Below are positions 1 through 11,749 of a DNA stretch of 64,000 nucleotides, one piece after another. Position 1 is the stretch's first letter, and each line of letters begins with the position of its first letter. The DNA is from Nautilus pompilius (lineage: Eukaryota; Mollusca; Cephalopoda; Nautilida; Nautilidae): the NCBI GenBank assembly GCA_018389105.1, contig JACATO010000918.1, positions 248,001-312,000 on the forward strand, written 5' to 3'. Below the pieces are notes generated by a model, which had not been told where the DNA came from, searched no databases, and saw only the letters and a program-made list of their open reading frames with translations. A program made the translations under genes and the position numbers.

Positions 1-265
1 ACATCAACATCCTCTGTATACCGCATGGACCACCCCACTACCCTCCAACTCTCTATTACTCAGCAAAGGTCAGGGCATAGGAGGCGCTGTAACAATCAGT
101 ACCCTCCTCATTGATATAATTCTCTGTAACGACAACTCCGTATACCTCACCAATCACACGCGCGTTGCCCATTACAAGCGCGATGACTGCTAGATGTACA
201 GACTGTTCAACACAAATGCTAATTAGAGCCTCCAGGCTGGGGTGGTGGTATGTGGAGGGTTAAAT
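1..265 (+). repeat. Interspersed repeat, copy 1 of 3 (unnamed family)
   Basis: Non-coding. The block shares ordered landmarks with 42110-42400 and 50690-50930: a GTATA/ACC start, 'ctcagca(a/c)aggt', a TAATGACAA-like segment, 'gttcaacaca / gttcatcaca', then 'ggctggggtggtg' and 'gagggtta / gaggtaaa'. Identity is moderate, so these are old copies. Its left end may lie outside the window. The class is unknown; no ORF, tRNA-like head or inverted termini were recognised. Confidence 0.55.
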
Positions 266-870
266 TAGCAAGATGTCTTTTATGAAGCATTGTTATTATC
301 TTGAATAGTCCTTTTTAATGAAATAATATCAATTATAATATATCGTTTTAAATCCTCACTTTTATTTTCTTTTTTAGGTCTTAGCTCAGCTCTAAGATTT
401 CAAAACATCAAAGTTAAAGTGAAAATGTGTAGTTTTATGAAATAAATTTGTATCTGTCACTAGCTTAAAAGAAGGTTTCTAGGATGCAATCCTGCAAAAG
501 CACGAGCCCTCATCCCCGGAAAACTAAACACAGACACAGCTATTTCTGCTTTTTTTTTTCCTTTTTTTAGATGCAAATACTATTACATTATCCATGAACT
601 ACGTCACGAACATTAGGATGTTGTCAGCGGACATCTTATATCCACGATTCTGCTACTACTGGGTAATGTCGGCCTTTGTCGTATTGCTTTATGGGAATTT
701 TTTTTTTTTTTGTTGTTTTAGAAATATTAACGGACAGAAACTTTTATCTTTGTGGATCCCCATTTAACTTTTGTTTTAACTTGATTCTGACTTTGGTGGT
801 TACTTCTCTCTCCGAAGTGACAATTAAAAGGTAATCACTACACAGACGTTTTCGTTGCCGAATAACTCTT
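266..870. other. Non-coding AT-rich spacer
   Basis: No ORF, RNA gene or repeat structure beyond short T-runs (for example near 551 and 700) is supported here. Confidence 0.6.
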
Positions 871-956
871 TATCATCATCATCATCATCATCTCTCTCTC
901 TCCATCTCTCTCTCCCCTCTCCTCCTCCTCTCTCTCTCTCTCCATCTCTCTCTCTT

Positions 957-988
<32 letters not shown>

Positions 989-996
989 CTCTCCTG
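871..996. repeat. (ATC)n followed by CT-rich microsatellite
   Basis: About six ATC units run into interrupted (CT)n with CCT/CCAT interruptions. The ORFs that cross it on both strands (polyE/polyR or polyS/polyL) are translation artefacts of the repeat. Confidence 0.9.
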
Positions 997-2078
997 AAAA
1001 ATGCGTTTGTAACTTAATATCATCAAAATCAGGGAAAGGGCAGAATGGTTTCAAGCATCCAGCGTCCTGAGATACAGCCAGCTGTGGAGTGCTGGTGAAA
1101 CTGATGACGACAGAGAACCCAAATCTCTGAAATACAGGTAAAACTTTTGCAGTCTATTTTAGTAGATCAGGTATATCACAGGTATAAGTGAGGAGCTCTC
1201 TGGATACGTCACATCTCCCAGAAACCGCACTACTAAAGAAAACAAAAAAAAAAAAACAACAAAAAAAAACACAGATGCTTAGCTTTAGGGTTTCATTCTT
1301 TGTGTCGGGGAAACAAATAATGAACTTGAAACTCATTGGTTGGGATGAGTAGGAAGGGGGGGATAACCCTGACTGGTTTCGAGTACATCTATATTCGACG
1401 TTGACTATGCATGGCCGAAGAGAAATCTTCCCCTAACTGGACTCGCGCTGAACAATTTAGGGAAGGAAATAACCTAGAAAACTGACAGTTTGTAGATAAA
1501 GGTCAGCCGCTCGAGGACTAAGGGTTAACATAAACTCTCTCCTCTTTTTTTTTAAGACGACTGTTTTTTTTGTTGTTGTTGTTCTCTTTAAATTCATTTG
1601 TCCAGTATTTTTTTTTTCAAAATTTCTGAGATAATTAACAACTTGAAGAAGAAAGTTTTAAAATGCATTCTAATTAAGCTCGAGGCAAATCCTAAGCGTC
1701 CTTTTTTTAAAAAAATTATTATTCTCAATCGCGCCAGCTCGGCACGGACGGCGAGGAGAATGATTCCCGTAATTCTGATATTAAGCTTCCCCCCATTTTT
1801 TCCCTCTTCTAATTATTCTCTGGGTTTTCTTTTTTGTGTTTTTCCAATAGCGATGCTCAAGGATTTCCTGATTCCAACACTCGCGGACCTTTGTCGATCC
1901 GAGGCGCGGACACAAGGCGAGCTGACAGTCCCATCAGATACCGCATCGATGCACAAAGTGAAGATGCGTTCTTGACTCCGGATTTACATCTATCGCGGCC
2001 TGAATAGATTTTTATTGCGGAGAACCATCGTCTCCGTAAACGCTGCCAGTTGGTTACGACAGGCCGCATTCAATTCCA

Positions 2079-2080
<2 letters not shown>
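997..2080. other. Non-coding spacer
   Basis: Short A- and T-runs (1243-1270, 1547-1575, 1606-1620) and no ORF with recognisable protein character. Nothing else was seen. Confidence 0.55.

Positions 2081-2128
<48 letters not shown>
2081..2128. repeat. (CT)24 microsatellite
   Basis: An uninterrupted CT dinucleotide run of 48 bp, 80 bp before the GA/CRE minisatellite. Confidence 0.95.
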
Positions 2129-2131
<3 letters not shown>

Positions 2132-2207
2132 GTAGCATTCACGTCTCGCAAACTCGATGAAAATTCGGACAAGTAATCCCCTTTCAGAGGAGTCGATACA
2201 AATTCTT

Positions 2208-2976
2208 GGAGAGAGAGAGAGATGGCGTCAGTACATAGAGAGAGATGACGTAACTACACAGAGAGAGATGTCAGAACAAAGAGAGAGATGACGTCAGTAC
2301 ATAGAGAGAGATGACGTAACTACACAGAGAGATGTCAGAACAAAGAGAGAGATGACGTCAGTACATATAGAGAGATGGCGTCAGTACATAGAGAGAGATG
2401 ACGTAACTACACAGAGAGAGATGTCAGAACAAAGAGAGAGATGACGTCAGTACATAGAGAGAGATGACGTAACTACACAGAGAGATGTCAGAACAAAGAG
2501 AGAGATGACGTCAGTACATAGAGAGAGATGACATAACTACTACACAGAGAGAGATGTCAGTACAAAGAGAGAGATGACGTCAGTACACAGAGAGATGTCA
2601 GAACAAAGAGAGAGATGACGTAACTACACACAGAGAGCTGTCAGTACAAAGAGAGAGAGATGACGTCAGTACATAGAGAGAGATGACGTAACTACTACAC
2701 AGAGAGAGATGTCAGTACAAAGAGAGAGATGACGTCAGTACACAGAGAGATGTCAGAACAAAGAGAGAGATGACGTAACTACACACAGAGAGCTGTCAGT
2801 ACAAAGAGAGAGAGATGACGTCAGTACATAGAGAGAGATGACGTAACTACTACACAGAGAGCTGTCAGTACAAAGAGAGAGAGATGACGTCAGTACATAG
2901 AGAGAGATGACGTAACTACTACACAGAGAGATATGTCAGAACAAAGAGAGAGATGACGTCAGTACACAGAGAGACA
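2208..2976 (+). repeat. GA-rich minisatellite with TGACGTCA motifs (array 1)
   Basis: Irregular tandem array of short phrases, each opening with GAGAGA: 'gatgacgtcagtacata', 'gatgacgtaactacaca' and 'gatgtcagaacaaa'. The phrases recur in blocks of about 60-90 bp. I count about ten exact TGACGTCA palindromes (the CREB/ATF consensus) and several TGACGTAA variants. Read on the - strand, the array at 10763-11749 uses the same phrases, so the two are inverted relatives. No coding potential. Confidence 0.9.
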
Positions 2977-4944
2977 GAAAATTCGTTCCTGAGTTTCATC
3001 CAAAGAAATAATTTCCAAAATAGAATGGGACGTCGGACGCACCTGTCGTATTATCACGTGAACCCTATCGAAATACTAGCCCAGGTATAACCTGTACAAA
3101 GGACTACCAAAGCAAAACGTTCTGTCATACGCGCACGGTTTATATATTATATTGTTTATATTTTACGACAATAAAATGGTAGGTAACTCATCTTTAACGT
3201 ATTAATTAACTTCCATAATCACTGTAAATTTTATGAACAGAGTTGTGCCCTCAGATTTAATTTAAAAAAAATCTTTTCAGCCTCATCCATGATAATAACA
3301 AAACACTTCTTTTATTTGTAAGTGCGCTATTTCAAGAATTAACTTCTGCAATGGTTAAACAAACACATCAAGCCGGCACAGCACGCTCCAGGCGACACTG
3401 AGTAACCTGTTATAATCCCTGGTATTTTATTAGCTTCCTTAGCAAATGAAATACGCAAAGTTTCCAATTTGAACATTTATATAGGAGAGATCGAGACTAG
3501 CTGTTGGAGGGTTAATTTGTCACAGCACCAGTAATTCCTAATTAACCGTATAGATGAGGCTGTAATCGACGTCATAAAGGGTCGACGAATAAGCCGTTGA
3601 TTATAACTGATCTCTACGTTCAATAAGGAATCACTGGCGCTGTCCCTTATTTGTAATTAAGGTTGATGCATTTTAATAGCTACAACTTAATATTTTTGTT
3701 GATTTTTCAGAGTAAAAGTTTAAAGTAGTCGGGTAGATACAAACTAATGGAATAACAAGTAATAATAATTTATCAGCTCGACGAGTACCGGTGTATGATG
3801 TGTGAATCCCTGCTCTAAATGTTCCACTTAGCGCGCGCATTCGGTAGAACGGGAACATGATGATTTAGGGTTCCAAGCTATTGTTCAGAACGGTTTGTGA
3901 GCACAGAGCCGATCAATCACCACGACGATTAATCCCCCCCCTCTCCGATAATTCCAGTAGCCTCACGGACTTAGCTGCGCAGATTGGCCGCTGTGTTTAT
4001 GTGCCATTGTAAAACACTAAATTGCATTTCTGCCCCTTGGCATGGAGAATAAATGGGTGTCTACAGCGGCGGGCTCTCCGGAGAATACCGAAAATATTGG
4101 CCTACTATATTCACGGCCAGATGACACAAGTAAAGCATAAGCCTCTCATTTCTTTTAACTGCATCAGCAACATGTTTATAGCATCTACTTCTCAACAGCA
4201 ACGAGAACAACAAAAATATAAATAAAGAAAACGGTTTATGTGGATTTTTCCAAATCTCCGTCTGAATGACTTTTCAACTATAAACGATAAGAAGATTTGT
4301 GCAAAATTCTGTTTGTGCGGGAGTAATGGGCAGAGTTCTTTTAACGCCACGTCTCCTGCGGTAGAATGTGTGCTACGACGGTGATTGGAATATATTGCAT
4401 CTCAGTTTCACGTTGGACAAATCTACTGTATGCGATCACCGACCTATTTTTGGCGCCTACACCTTGTTATTCAGGGTACCTGTCTAATAAGACGTCTCTG
4501 GTTTAGCCTCACAAAAAAGAAAGAAAGAGAGGCTGGAAATAAAACGGCGTAAGAAGTTTTAACGAGTAAAATGCAATAACTCTGCAATTAAACACTCCAC
4601 AAAATAGTATTCGTCCCTATTAACGCCTTGTTTTATTAAAAGCATAAAAGATAAGTAAACAATAAAACAGTGAATTTCCAAAAAAATGAAATAGCCAAAT
4701 TTTTGGCGTGGAATTATGATTTTACTACAATTAAATCTGTTCTTGGATTTTGTAAAAATGAAGGAACAAAACAAACAATTTGTAACATATGGACTTTACT
4801 TGTAATGAAAAACCTTTGCAATTTTCAATTCAATTTCGACTTTTTTATTTCCATGTCAGTCCATAACTTTTATTTCTTTTGTACTGCTTTCGGATACTGG
4901 TCGAATTTTCATTCAGTAGGATAAAATCGATATCGTGTTTATGT
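2977..4944. other. Non-coding spacer containing one solo satellite half-unit
   Basis: Unique-looking AT-rich sequence without a convincing ORF. It contains an isolated 29-bp segment at 3547-3575 that matches the half-unit of the large satellite starting at 4945. A short ORF at 4022-4225 has no recognisable family and no splice context. Confidence 0.55.
3547..3575 (+). repeat. Solo copy of the 61-bp satellite half-unit
   Basis: The sequence CGTATAGATGAGGCTGTAAT followed by CGACGTCAT matches the satellite half-unit motif (TAGATGAGGCTRYAAT, then CGACGTCAT), but stands alone 1.4 kb before the array. Confidence 0.85.
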
Positions 4945-7900
4945 TAGATGAGGCTACAATCGACGTCATGGTTACGTATAGATGAGGCTACAATCGACGT
5001 CATGGTTACGTATAGATGAGGCTGCAATAGGCGTCTTTATATATGAGACTACAATCGACATCATGGTTACGTATAGATGAGGTTGTAATAGGCGTCTTTA
5101 AAGATGAGGCTACAATCGACGTCATGGTTACGTATAGATGAGGCTGCAATAGGCGTCTTTATAGATGAGGCTACAATCGACGTCATGGTTACGTATAGAT
5201 AAGGCTGTAATAGGCGTCTTTATAGATGAGGCTACAATCGACGTCATGGTTACGTATAGATGAGGCTGCAATAGGCGTCCGTATAGATGAGGCTACAATC
5301 GACGTCATGGTTACGTATAGATGAGGCGGCAATAAGCGTCTTTATATATGAGACTACAATCGACATCATGGTTACGTATAGATAAGGCTGTAATAGGCGT
5401 CTTTATAGATGAGGCTACAATCGACGTCATGGTTACGTATAGATGAGGCTGCAATAGGCGTCCGTATAGATGAGGCTACAATCGACGTCATGGTTACGTA
5501 TAGACGAGGCTGTAATAGGCGTCTTTATAGATGAGGCTACAATCGACGTCATGGTTACGTAAGATGAGGCTGCAATAGGCGTCCGTATAGATGAGGCTAA
5601 ATCGACGTCATGGTTACGTATAGATGAGGCTGCAATAGGCGTCTTATAGATGAGGCTACAATCGACGTCATGGTTACGTATAGATGAGGTTGTAATAGGC
5701 GTCTTTATAGATGAGGCTACAATCGACGTCATGGTTACGTATAGATGAGGCTGCAATAGGCGTCCGTATAGATGAGGCTACAATCGACGTCATGGTTACG
5801 TATAGATGAGGCTGCAATAGGTGTCCGTATAGATGAGGAGGCTACAATCGACGTCATGGTTACGTATAGACGAGGCTGTAATAGGCGTCTTTATAGATGA
5901 GGCTACAATCGACGTCATGGTTACGTAAGATGAGGCTGCAATAGGCGTCCGTATAGATGAGGCTACAATCGACGTCATGGTTACGTATAGACGAGGCTGT
6001 AATAGGCGTCTTTATAGATGAGGCTACAATCGACGTCATGGTTACGTAAGATGAGGCTGCAATAGGCGTCCGTATAGATGAGGCTAAATCGACGTCATGG
6101 TTACGTATAGATGAGGCTGCAATAGGCGTCTTTATAGATGAGGCTACAATCGACGTCATGGTTACGTATAGATGAGGTTGTAATAGGCGTCTTTATAGAT
6201 GAGGCTACAATCGACGTCATGGTTACGTATAGATGAGGCTGCAATAGGCGTCCGTATAGATGAGGCTACAATCGACGTCATGGTTACGTATAGATGAGGC
6301 TGCAATAAGCGTCTTTATATATGAGACTACAATCGACATCATGGTTACGTATAGATGAGGTTGTAATAGGCGTCTTTAAAGATGAGGCTACAATCGACGT
6401 CATGGTTACGTATAGATGAGGCTGCAATAGGCGTCTTTATAGATGAGGCTACAATCGACGTCATGGTTACGTATAGATGAGGCTGCAATAGGCGTCTTTA
6501 TATTTGAGACTACAATCGACGTCATGGTTACGTATAGATAAGGCTGTAATAGGCGTCTTTATAGATGAGGCTACAATCGACGTCATGGTTACGTATAGAT
6601 GAGGCTGCAATAGGTGTCCGTATAGATGAGGCTACAATCGACGTCATGGTTACGTATAGACGAGGCTGTAATAGGCGTCTTTATAGATGAGGCTACACAT
6701 CGACGTCATGGTTACGTAAGATGAGGCTGCAATAGGCGTCCGTATAGATGAGGCTACAATCGACGTCATGGTTACGTATAGACGAGGCTGTAATAGGCGT
6801 CTTTATAGATGAGGCTACAATCGACGTCATGGTTACGTAAGATGAGGCTGCAATAGGCGTCCGTATAGATGAGGCTAAATCGACGTCATGGTTACGTATA
6901 GATGAGGCTGCAATAGGCGTCTTTATAGATGAGGCTACAATCGACGTCATGGTTACGTATAGATAAGGCTGTAATAGGCGTCTTTATATATGAGGCTACA
7001 ATCGACGTCATGGTTACGTATAGATGAGGCTGCAATAGGTGTCCGTATAGATGAGGCTACAATCGACGTCATGGTTACGTATAGACGAGGCTGTAATAGG
7101 CGTCTTTATAGATGAGGCTACAATCGACGTCATGGTTACGTAAGATGAGGCTGCAATAGGCGTCCGTATAGATGAGGCTACAATCGACGTCATGGTTACG
7201 TATAGACGAGGCTGTAATAGGCGTCTTTATAGATGAGGCTACAATCGACGTCATGGTTACGTAAGATGAGGCTGCAATAGGCGTCCGTATAGATGAGGCT
7301 AAATCGACGTCATGGTTACGTATAGATGAGGCTGCAATAGGCGTCTTTATAGATGAGGCTACAATCGACGTCATGGTTACGTATAGATGAGGTTGTAATA
7401 GGCGTCTTTATAGATGAGGCTACAATCGACGTCATGGTTACGTATAGATGAGGCTGCAATAGGCGTCCGTATAGATGAGGCTACAATCGACGTCATGGTT
7501 ACGTATAGATGAGGCTGCAATAAGCGTCTTTATATATGAGACTACAATCGACATCATGGTTACGTATAGATGAGGTTGTAATAGGCGTCTTTAAAGATGA
7601 GGCTACAATCGACGTCATGGTTACGTATAGATGAGGCTGCAATAGGCGTCTTATAGATGAGGCTACAATCGACGTCATGGTTACGTATAGATGAGGCTGC
7701 AATAGGCGTCTTTATATTTGAGACTACAATCGACGTCATGGTTACGTATAGATAAGGCTGTAATAGGCGTCTTTATAGATGAGGCTACAATCGACGTCAT
7801 GGTTACGTATAGATGAGGCTGCAATAGGTGTCCGTATAGATGAGGCTACAATCGACGTCATGGTTACGTATAGACGAGGCTGTAATAGGCGTCTTTATAG

Positions 7901-8914
7901 ATGAGGCTACAATCGACGTCATGGTTACGTAAGATGAGGCTGCAATAGGCGTCCGTATAGATGAGGCTACAATCGACGTCATGGTTACGTATAGACGAGG
8001 CTGTAATAGGCGTCTTTATAGATGAGGCTACAATCGACGTCATGGTTACGTAAGATGAGGCTGCAATAGGCGTCCGTATAGATGAGGCTAAATCGACGTC
8101 ATGGTTACGTATAGATGAGGCTGCAATAGGCGTCTTTATATGAGGCTACAATCGACGTCATGGTTACGTATAGATAAGGCTGTAATAGGCGTCTTTATAT
8201 ATGAGGCTACAATCGACGTCATGGTTACGTATAGATGAGGCTGCAATAGGCGTCCGTATAGATGAGGCTACAATCGACGTCATGGTTACGTATAGATGAG
8301 GCTGCAATAGGTGTCCGTATAGATGAGGCTACAATCGACGTCATGGTTACGTATAGACGAGGCTGTAATAGGCGTCCGTATAGATGAGGCTACAATCGAC
8401 GTCATGGTTACGTATAGACGAGGCTGCAATAGGCGTCCGTATAGATGAGGCTACAATCGACGTCATGGTTACGTATAGACGAGGCTGCAATAGGCGTCCG
8501 TATAGATGAGGCTACAATCGACGTCATGGTTACGTATAGACGAGGCTGCAATAGGCGTCTTTATATATAAGGCTACAATCGACGTCATGGTTACGTATAG
8601 ATGAGGCTGCAATAGGTGTCCGTATAGATGAGGCTACAATCGACGTCATGGTTACGTATAGACGAGGCTGTAATAGGCGTCTTTATAGATGAGACTACAA
8701 TCGACGTCATGGTTACGTATAGATGAGGCTGCAATAGGCGTCCGTATAGATGAGGCTACAATCGACGTCATGGTTACGTATAGACGAGGCTGCAATAGGC
8801 GTCTTTAAAGATGAGGCTACAATCGACGTCATGGTTACGTATAGATGAGGCTGCAATAGGCGTCCGTATAGATGAGGCTACAATCGACGTCATGGTTACG
8901 TATAGATGAGGCTG
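4945..8914 (+). repeat. 61-bp dimeric satellite array, about 65 copies
   Basis: The repeating unit is a dimer of two diverged half-units. The first is 34 bp (TAGATGAGGCTACAAT then CGACGTCATGGTTACGTA). The second is 27 bp (TAGATGAGGCTGCAAT then AGGCGTCTTTA or AGGCGTCCG). Both open with the same 11 bases. Total length is about 3970 bp. Diagnostic variants (GGTGTCCG, TAAGATGAGG, CTAAATCG, ATTTGAGAC) recur in the same order in two adjacent blocks of about 1.2 kb, which shows a recent internal tandem duplication. Several ORFs run through it on the - strand with repeating SSIRNHDVD-type peptides. These are artefacts, because indels shift frame freely between units. Confidence 0.97.
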
Positions 8915-10742
8915 CGGAACCGTGGGTTGGAAATATTTTTATTTTTATTTCTAACTGTGAGTTCATTAATAAAAAAAAAACATCATTAGGTTTAAAATTA
9001 TATTAGCATAATTTATAGTATTTACTTTTGTGTAAGCATAAGATGACTTAAGCGTTCCCCCCCACTTCCTCCCGCCTTCCTTATCCCGTCCCGGGCTCAG
9101 CAGCAGGTGGTGTTTGTGTCAGACTGGCTGTGCGATACGCGGACTGGTCGTTGCCAGGTAATGGTGAATGTGAGACAGACATGGAGGAAGGAAGGTCCCC
9201 GGGCGGTATACATCGATCCGGAATTTCTCTCGCTCTTTGTCGAACTCTTTCCGTGAATTTCTTTTTTTTTTTCTTTTTCATCTGGAAACATTTTTTTTTT
9301 TTTTTTTAGTTTACATTTACGACGTTGCCAGCGTTTCGACCGGAAAAAAAAAAATCGAATCCCGTTAACATCCATATCCAGCCAGACGCTTCCCTTTTTT
9401 CGAAATAAGACAAAGAAACAGGCAACGGTAAATCGGTGGGCAACAGAACAGGAAGAGAGCAAGAACCCGGGTTAACCGGGGAAAGGCCCTCTAACTGAGC
9501 CCGGAAGTGATCGGGTGATCGCTACGTTGTGTGAACAGAAGATCGCTGATCTCGCACACCCGTACTCAAGGCGCGGCGCCCATCACAATAGTTAAGAGAC
9601 TTGGCCACGAGAGAAGCAGCCAAGAACGGGTGCACGAAGACAATCTATGGAAAATCAGTTGGGATGCAGCAGTGTACGAGAGAGAGAGACACGTGCACAG
9701 GCCGCCGACTGAATAGCGTGGAAGAGAAGAACGCAAGAGAAACTTCCACAGGGATCCGAAGAAACGGGGGAAGAAAAGAAATGCAAAAGGGATTTGGAAA
9801 TATCAGAAAACAAGACCTTTTTGTTTTGTTTTTAAAAAGAATATTAGATATTACGCGAAGGTTCTTAAAAAAGCTTCGGTATCTTTGGAATTGGGTAGAT
9901 AATCCCAGGATAAGCATTTATTTTATCTTTTAAACAGTCCCAGAGATATAATTTCCCCTGTTTCCTGCTAAATCAAAGAATAAAGGGATCTTGTTGAGCC
10001 TTTCGACGCAGAAGCCAATGGCAACCCACTGCGGTTATTTTTGGCGTACATTTTAATGCAGTCGTATTGCATCAACGGCTAATGATCAGTCCGATGATGA
10101 ATGCCGGAGACACAGAGACAGACAGATATACAATGGTAAATAGAAAAAAATGGTGGAATTTAAGTTCATTTATATGCCGAGTAAATTTCCATAAATCTGT
10201 TTTTTTTTTTTAGTTGTATATACGTTAGTCGCGTTAAACTTATAAATAACGAATAGTTAGGTTTTTCGTTCTCACAGGTTCTATAGAAGAAAATCTTTTG
10301 TTGTTTTTCTCTCTTTCTAGAACCCGGTAAATAAAAACGGTTTATCTGAAATGACTGGCCCAGCACTTGAACAAAAACAACCCCGTGAACTCAACGTTGT
10401 AGGAGGCGTCTTACAAAGATTAAAGACATTAACCGGAAAAAGGTGCCTTTGAACTTGTTCCCAAGAAATGGCAAATCAGCTGACGATAATTAAAGTCAGG
10501 TATAATAGAAGAGCAAAAAAATCTTCAATTTTCCGCCGGGATGAAAGATATTTGTTTCTCCGTTCAAAACCTTTGATTGTCTCTCAGACTTTTTCAACGC
10601 CAACCACGTACAGATTGAATTCTAATTTATTATCGTCGAATTTGCCGCTAGCTTCCTGCAGAATAAAAATGGCTGTCGGATTAGGTTAGGAAAAACACTT
10701 CGCTACATTCTGTCAGTATATTGCCTCGCCCCCCAGTCCCTT
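8915..10742. other. Non-coding spacer after the satellite
   Basis: Mixed composition with a slightly GC-richer patch at 9060-9780. An ETS-type site CCGGAAGTG lies at 9501-9509. ORFs at 9097-9462 and 9601-9933 have low-complexity poly-K stretches or no family character, and I do not support them as genes. An unrecognised exon in this stretch cannot be excluded. Confidence 0.45.
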
Positions 10743-10780
10743 TTACACACACACACACACACTCTCTCTCTCCTCTCCCC
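10743..10780. repeat. (CA)n-(CT)n microsatellite
   Basis: An (AC) run of about nine units passes directly into CT dinucleotides that lead into the adjacent minisatellite. Confidence 0.85.
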
Positions 10781-11749
10781 TCCCTTCTTCCATGTCTCTC
10801 TGTACTGACATCACCTCGCTCTCTCTGTTCTGACGTCATGTCTTTGTACTGACGTCACCTTCTCTCTCTCTCTCTCCTCCCTTCCGCCATGTCTCTCTGT
10901 ACTGACATCACCCCGCTCTCTCTGTTCTGATGTCATGTCTTTGTACTGACGTCACCTCCTCTCTCTCTCCTCCCTTCCGCCATGTCTCTCTGTATTGACA
11001 TCACCCCGCTCTCTCTGATCTGACGTCATGTCTTTGTACTGACGTCACCCGTCTCTCTCTCTCTCTCTCTGGTGGCATCATCCTCTCCCTCTCTCTCTCT
11101 GTACTGACGTCACCCCCTCTCTCTCCTCCCTTCCGCCATGTCTCTCTGTACTGACATCACCCCGCTCTCTCTTTTCTGACGTCATGTCTTTGTACTGACG
11201 TCACCTCCTCTCTCTCTCTCCTCCCTTCCGCCATGTCTCTCTGTACTGACATCACCCCACTCTCTCTGTTCTGATGTCATGTCTTTGTACTGACGTCACC
11301 TCCTCTCTCTCTCCTCCCTTCCGCCATGTCTCTCTGTATTGACATCACCCCGCTCTCTCTGATCTGACGTCATGTCTTTGTACTGACGTCACCCGTCTCT
11401 CTCTCTCTGGTGGCATCATCCTCTCCCTCTCTCTCTCTGTACTGACGTCACCCCCTCTCTCTCCTCCCTTCCGCCATGTCTCTCTGTACTGACATCACCC
11501 CGCTCTCTCTTTTCTGACGTCATGATTCTGTACCGACGTCACCTCTCTCTCTCTCTCCTCCCTTCCGCCATCTCTCTCTGTACTGACATCACCCCGCTCT
11601 CTCTTTTCTGACGTCATGTCTTTGTACTGACGTCACCTCCTCTCCCTCTCTCCTCCCTTCCGCCATGTCTCTCTGTATTGACATCACCCCGCTCTCTCTG
11701 ATCTGACGTCATGTCTTTGTACTGACGTCACCCTCTCTCTCTCTCTCTC
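10781..11749 (-). repeat. CT-rich minisatellite with TGACGTCA motifs (array 3)
   Basis: Phrases recur in blocks of about 90-120 bp: 'ctctgtactgacatcacc', 'ttctgacgtcatgtc', 'tttgtactgacgtcacc' and 'ccttccgccatgtctct', separated by CT runs. I count about 17 exact TGACGTCA copies. On the - strand the phrases 'tgacgtcagtaca' and 'gatgtcagaaca' are those of array 1, so the arrays are in opposite orientation. A longer block around 11100-11400 is near-identical to one at 11440-11720. Confidence 0.9.

Noticed and set aside
824..1070. Poly-Glu/Arg and poly-Ser/Leu ORFs
   Set aside because: Microsatellite translation artefacts on both strands.
4945..8914. CRISPR-like appearance and several ORFs of 60-107 codons on the - strand in the satellite
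   Set aside because: There are no unique spacers; units are head-to-tail variants of one 61-bp sequence in a eukaryotic genome. The peptides repeat because the DNA repeats and frames shift between units.
9097..9933. ORFs of 90-121 codons suggesting a gene upstream of TRAP1
   Set aside because: Poly-Lys/Phe tracts and no recognisable domain; no supporting splice or start context.
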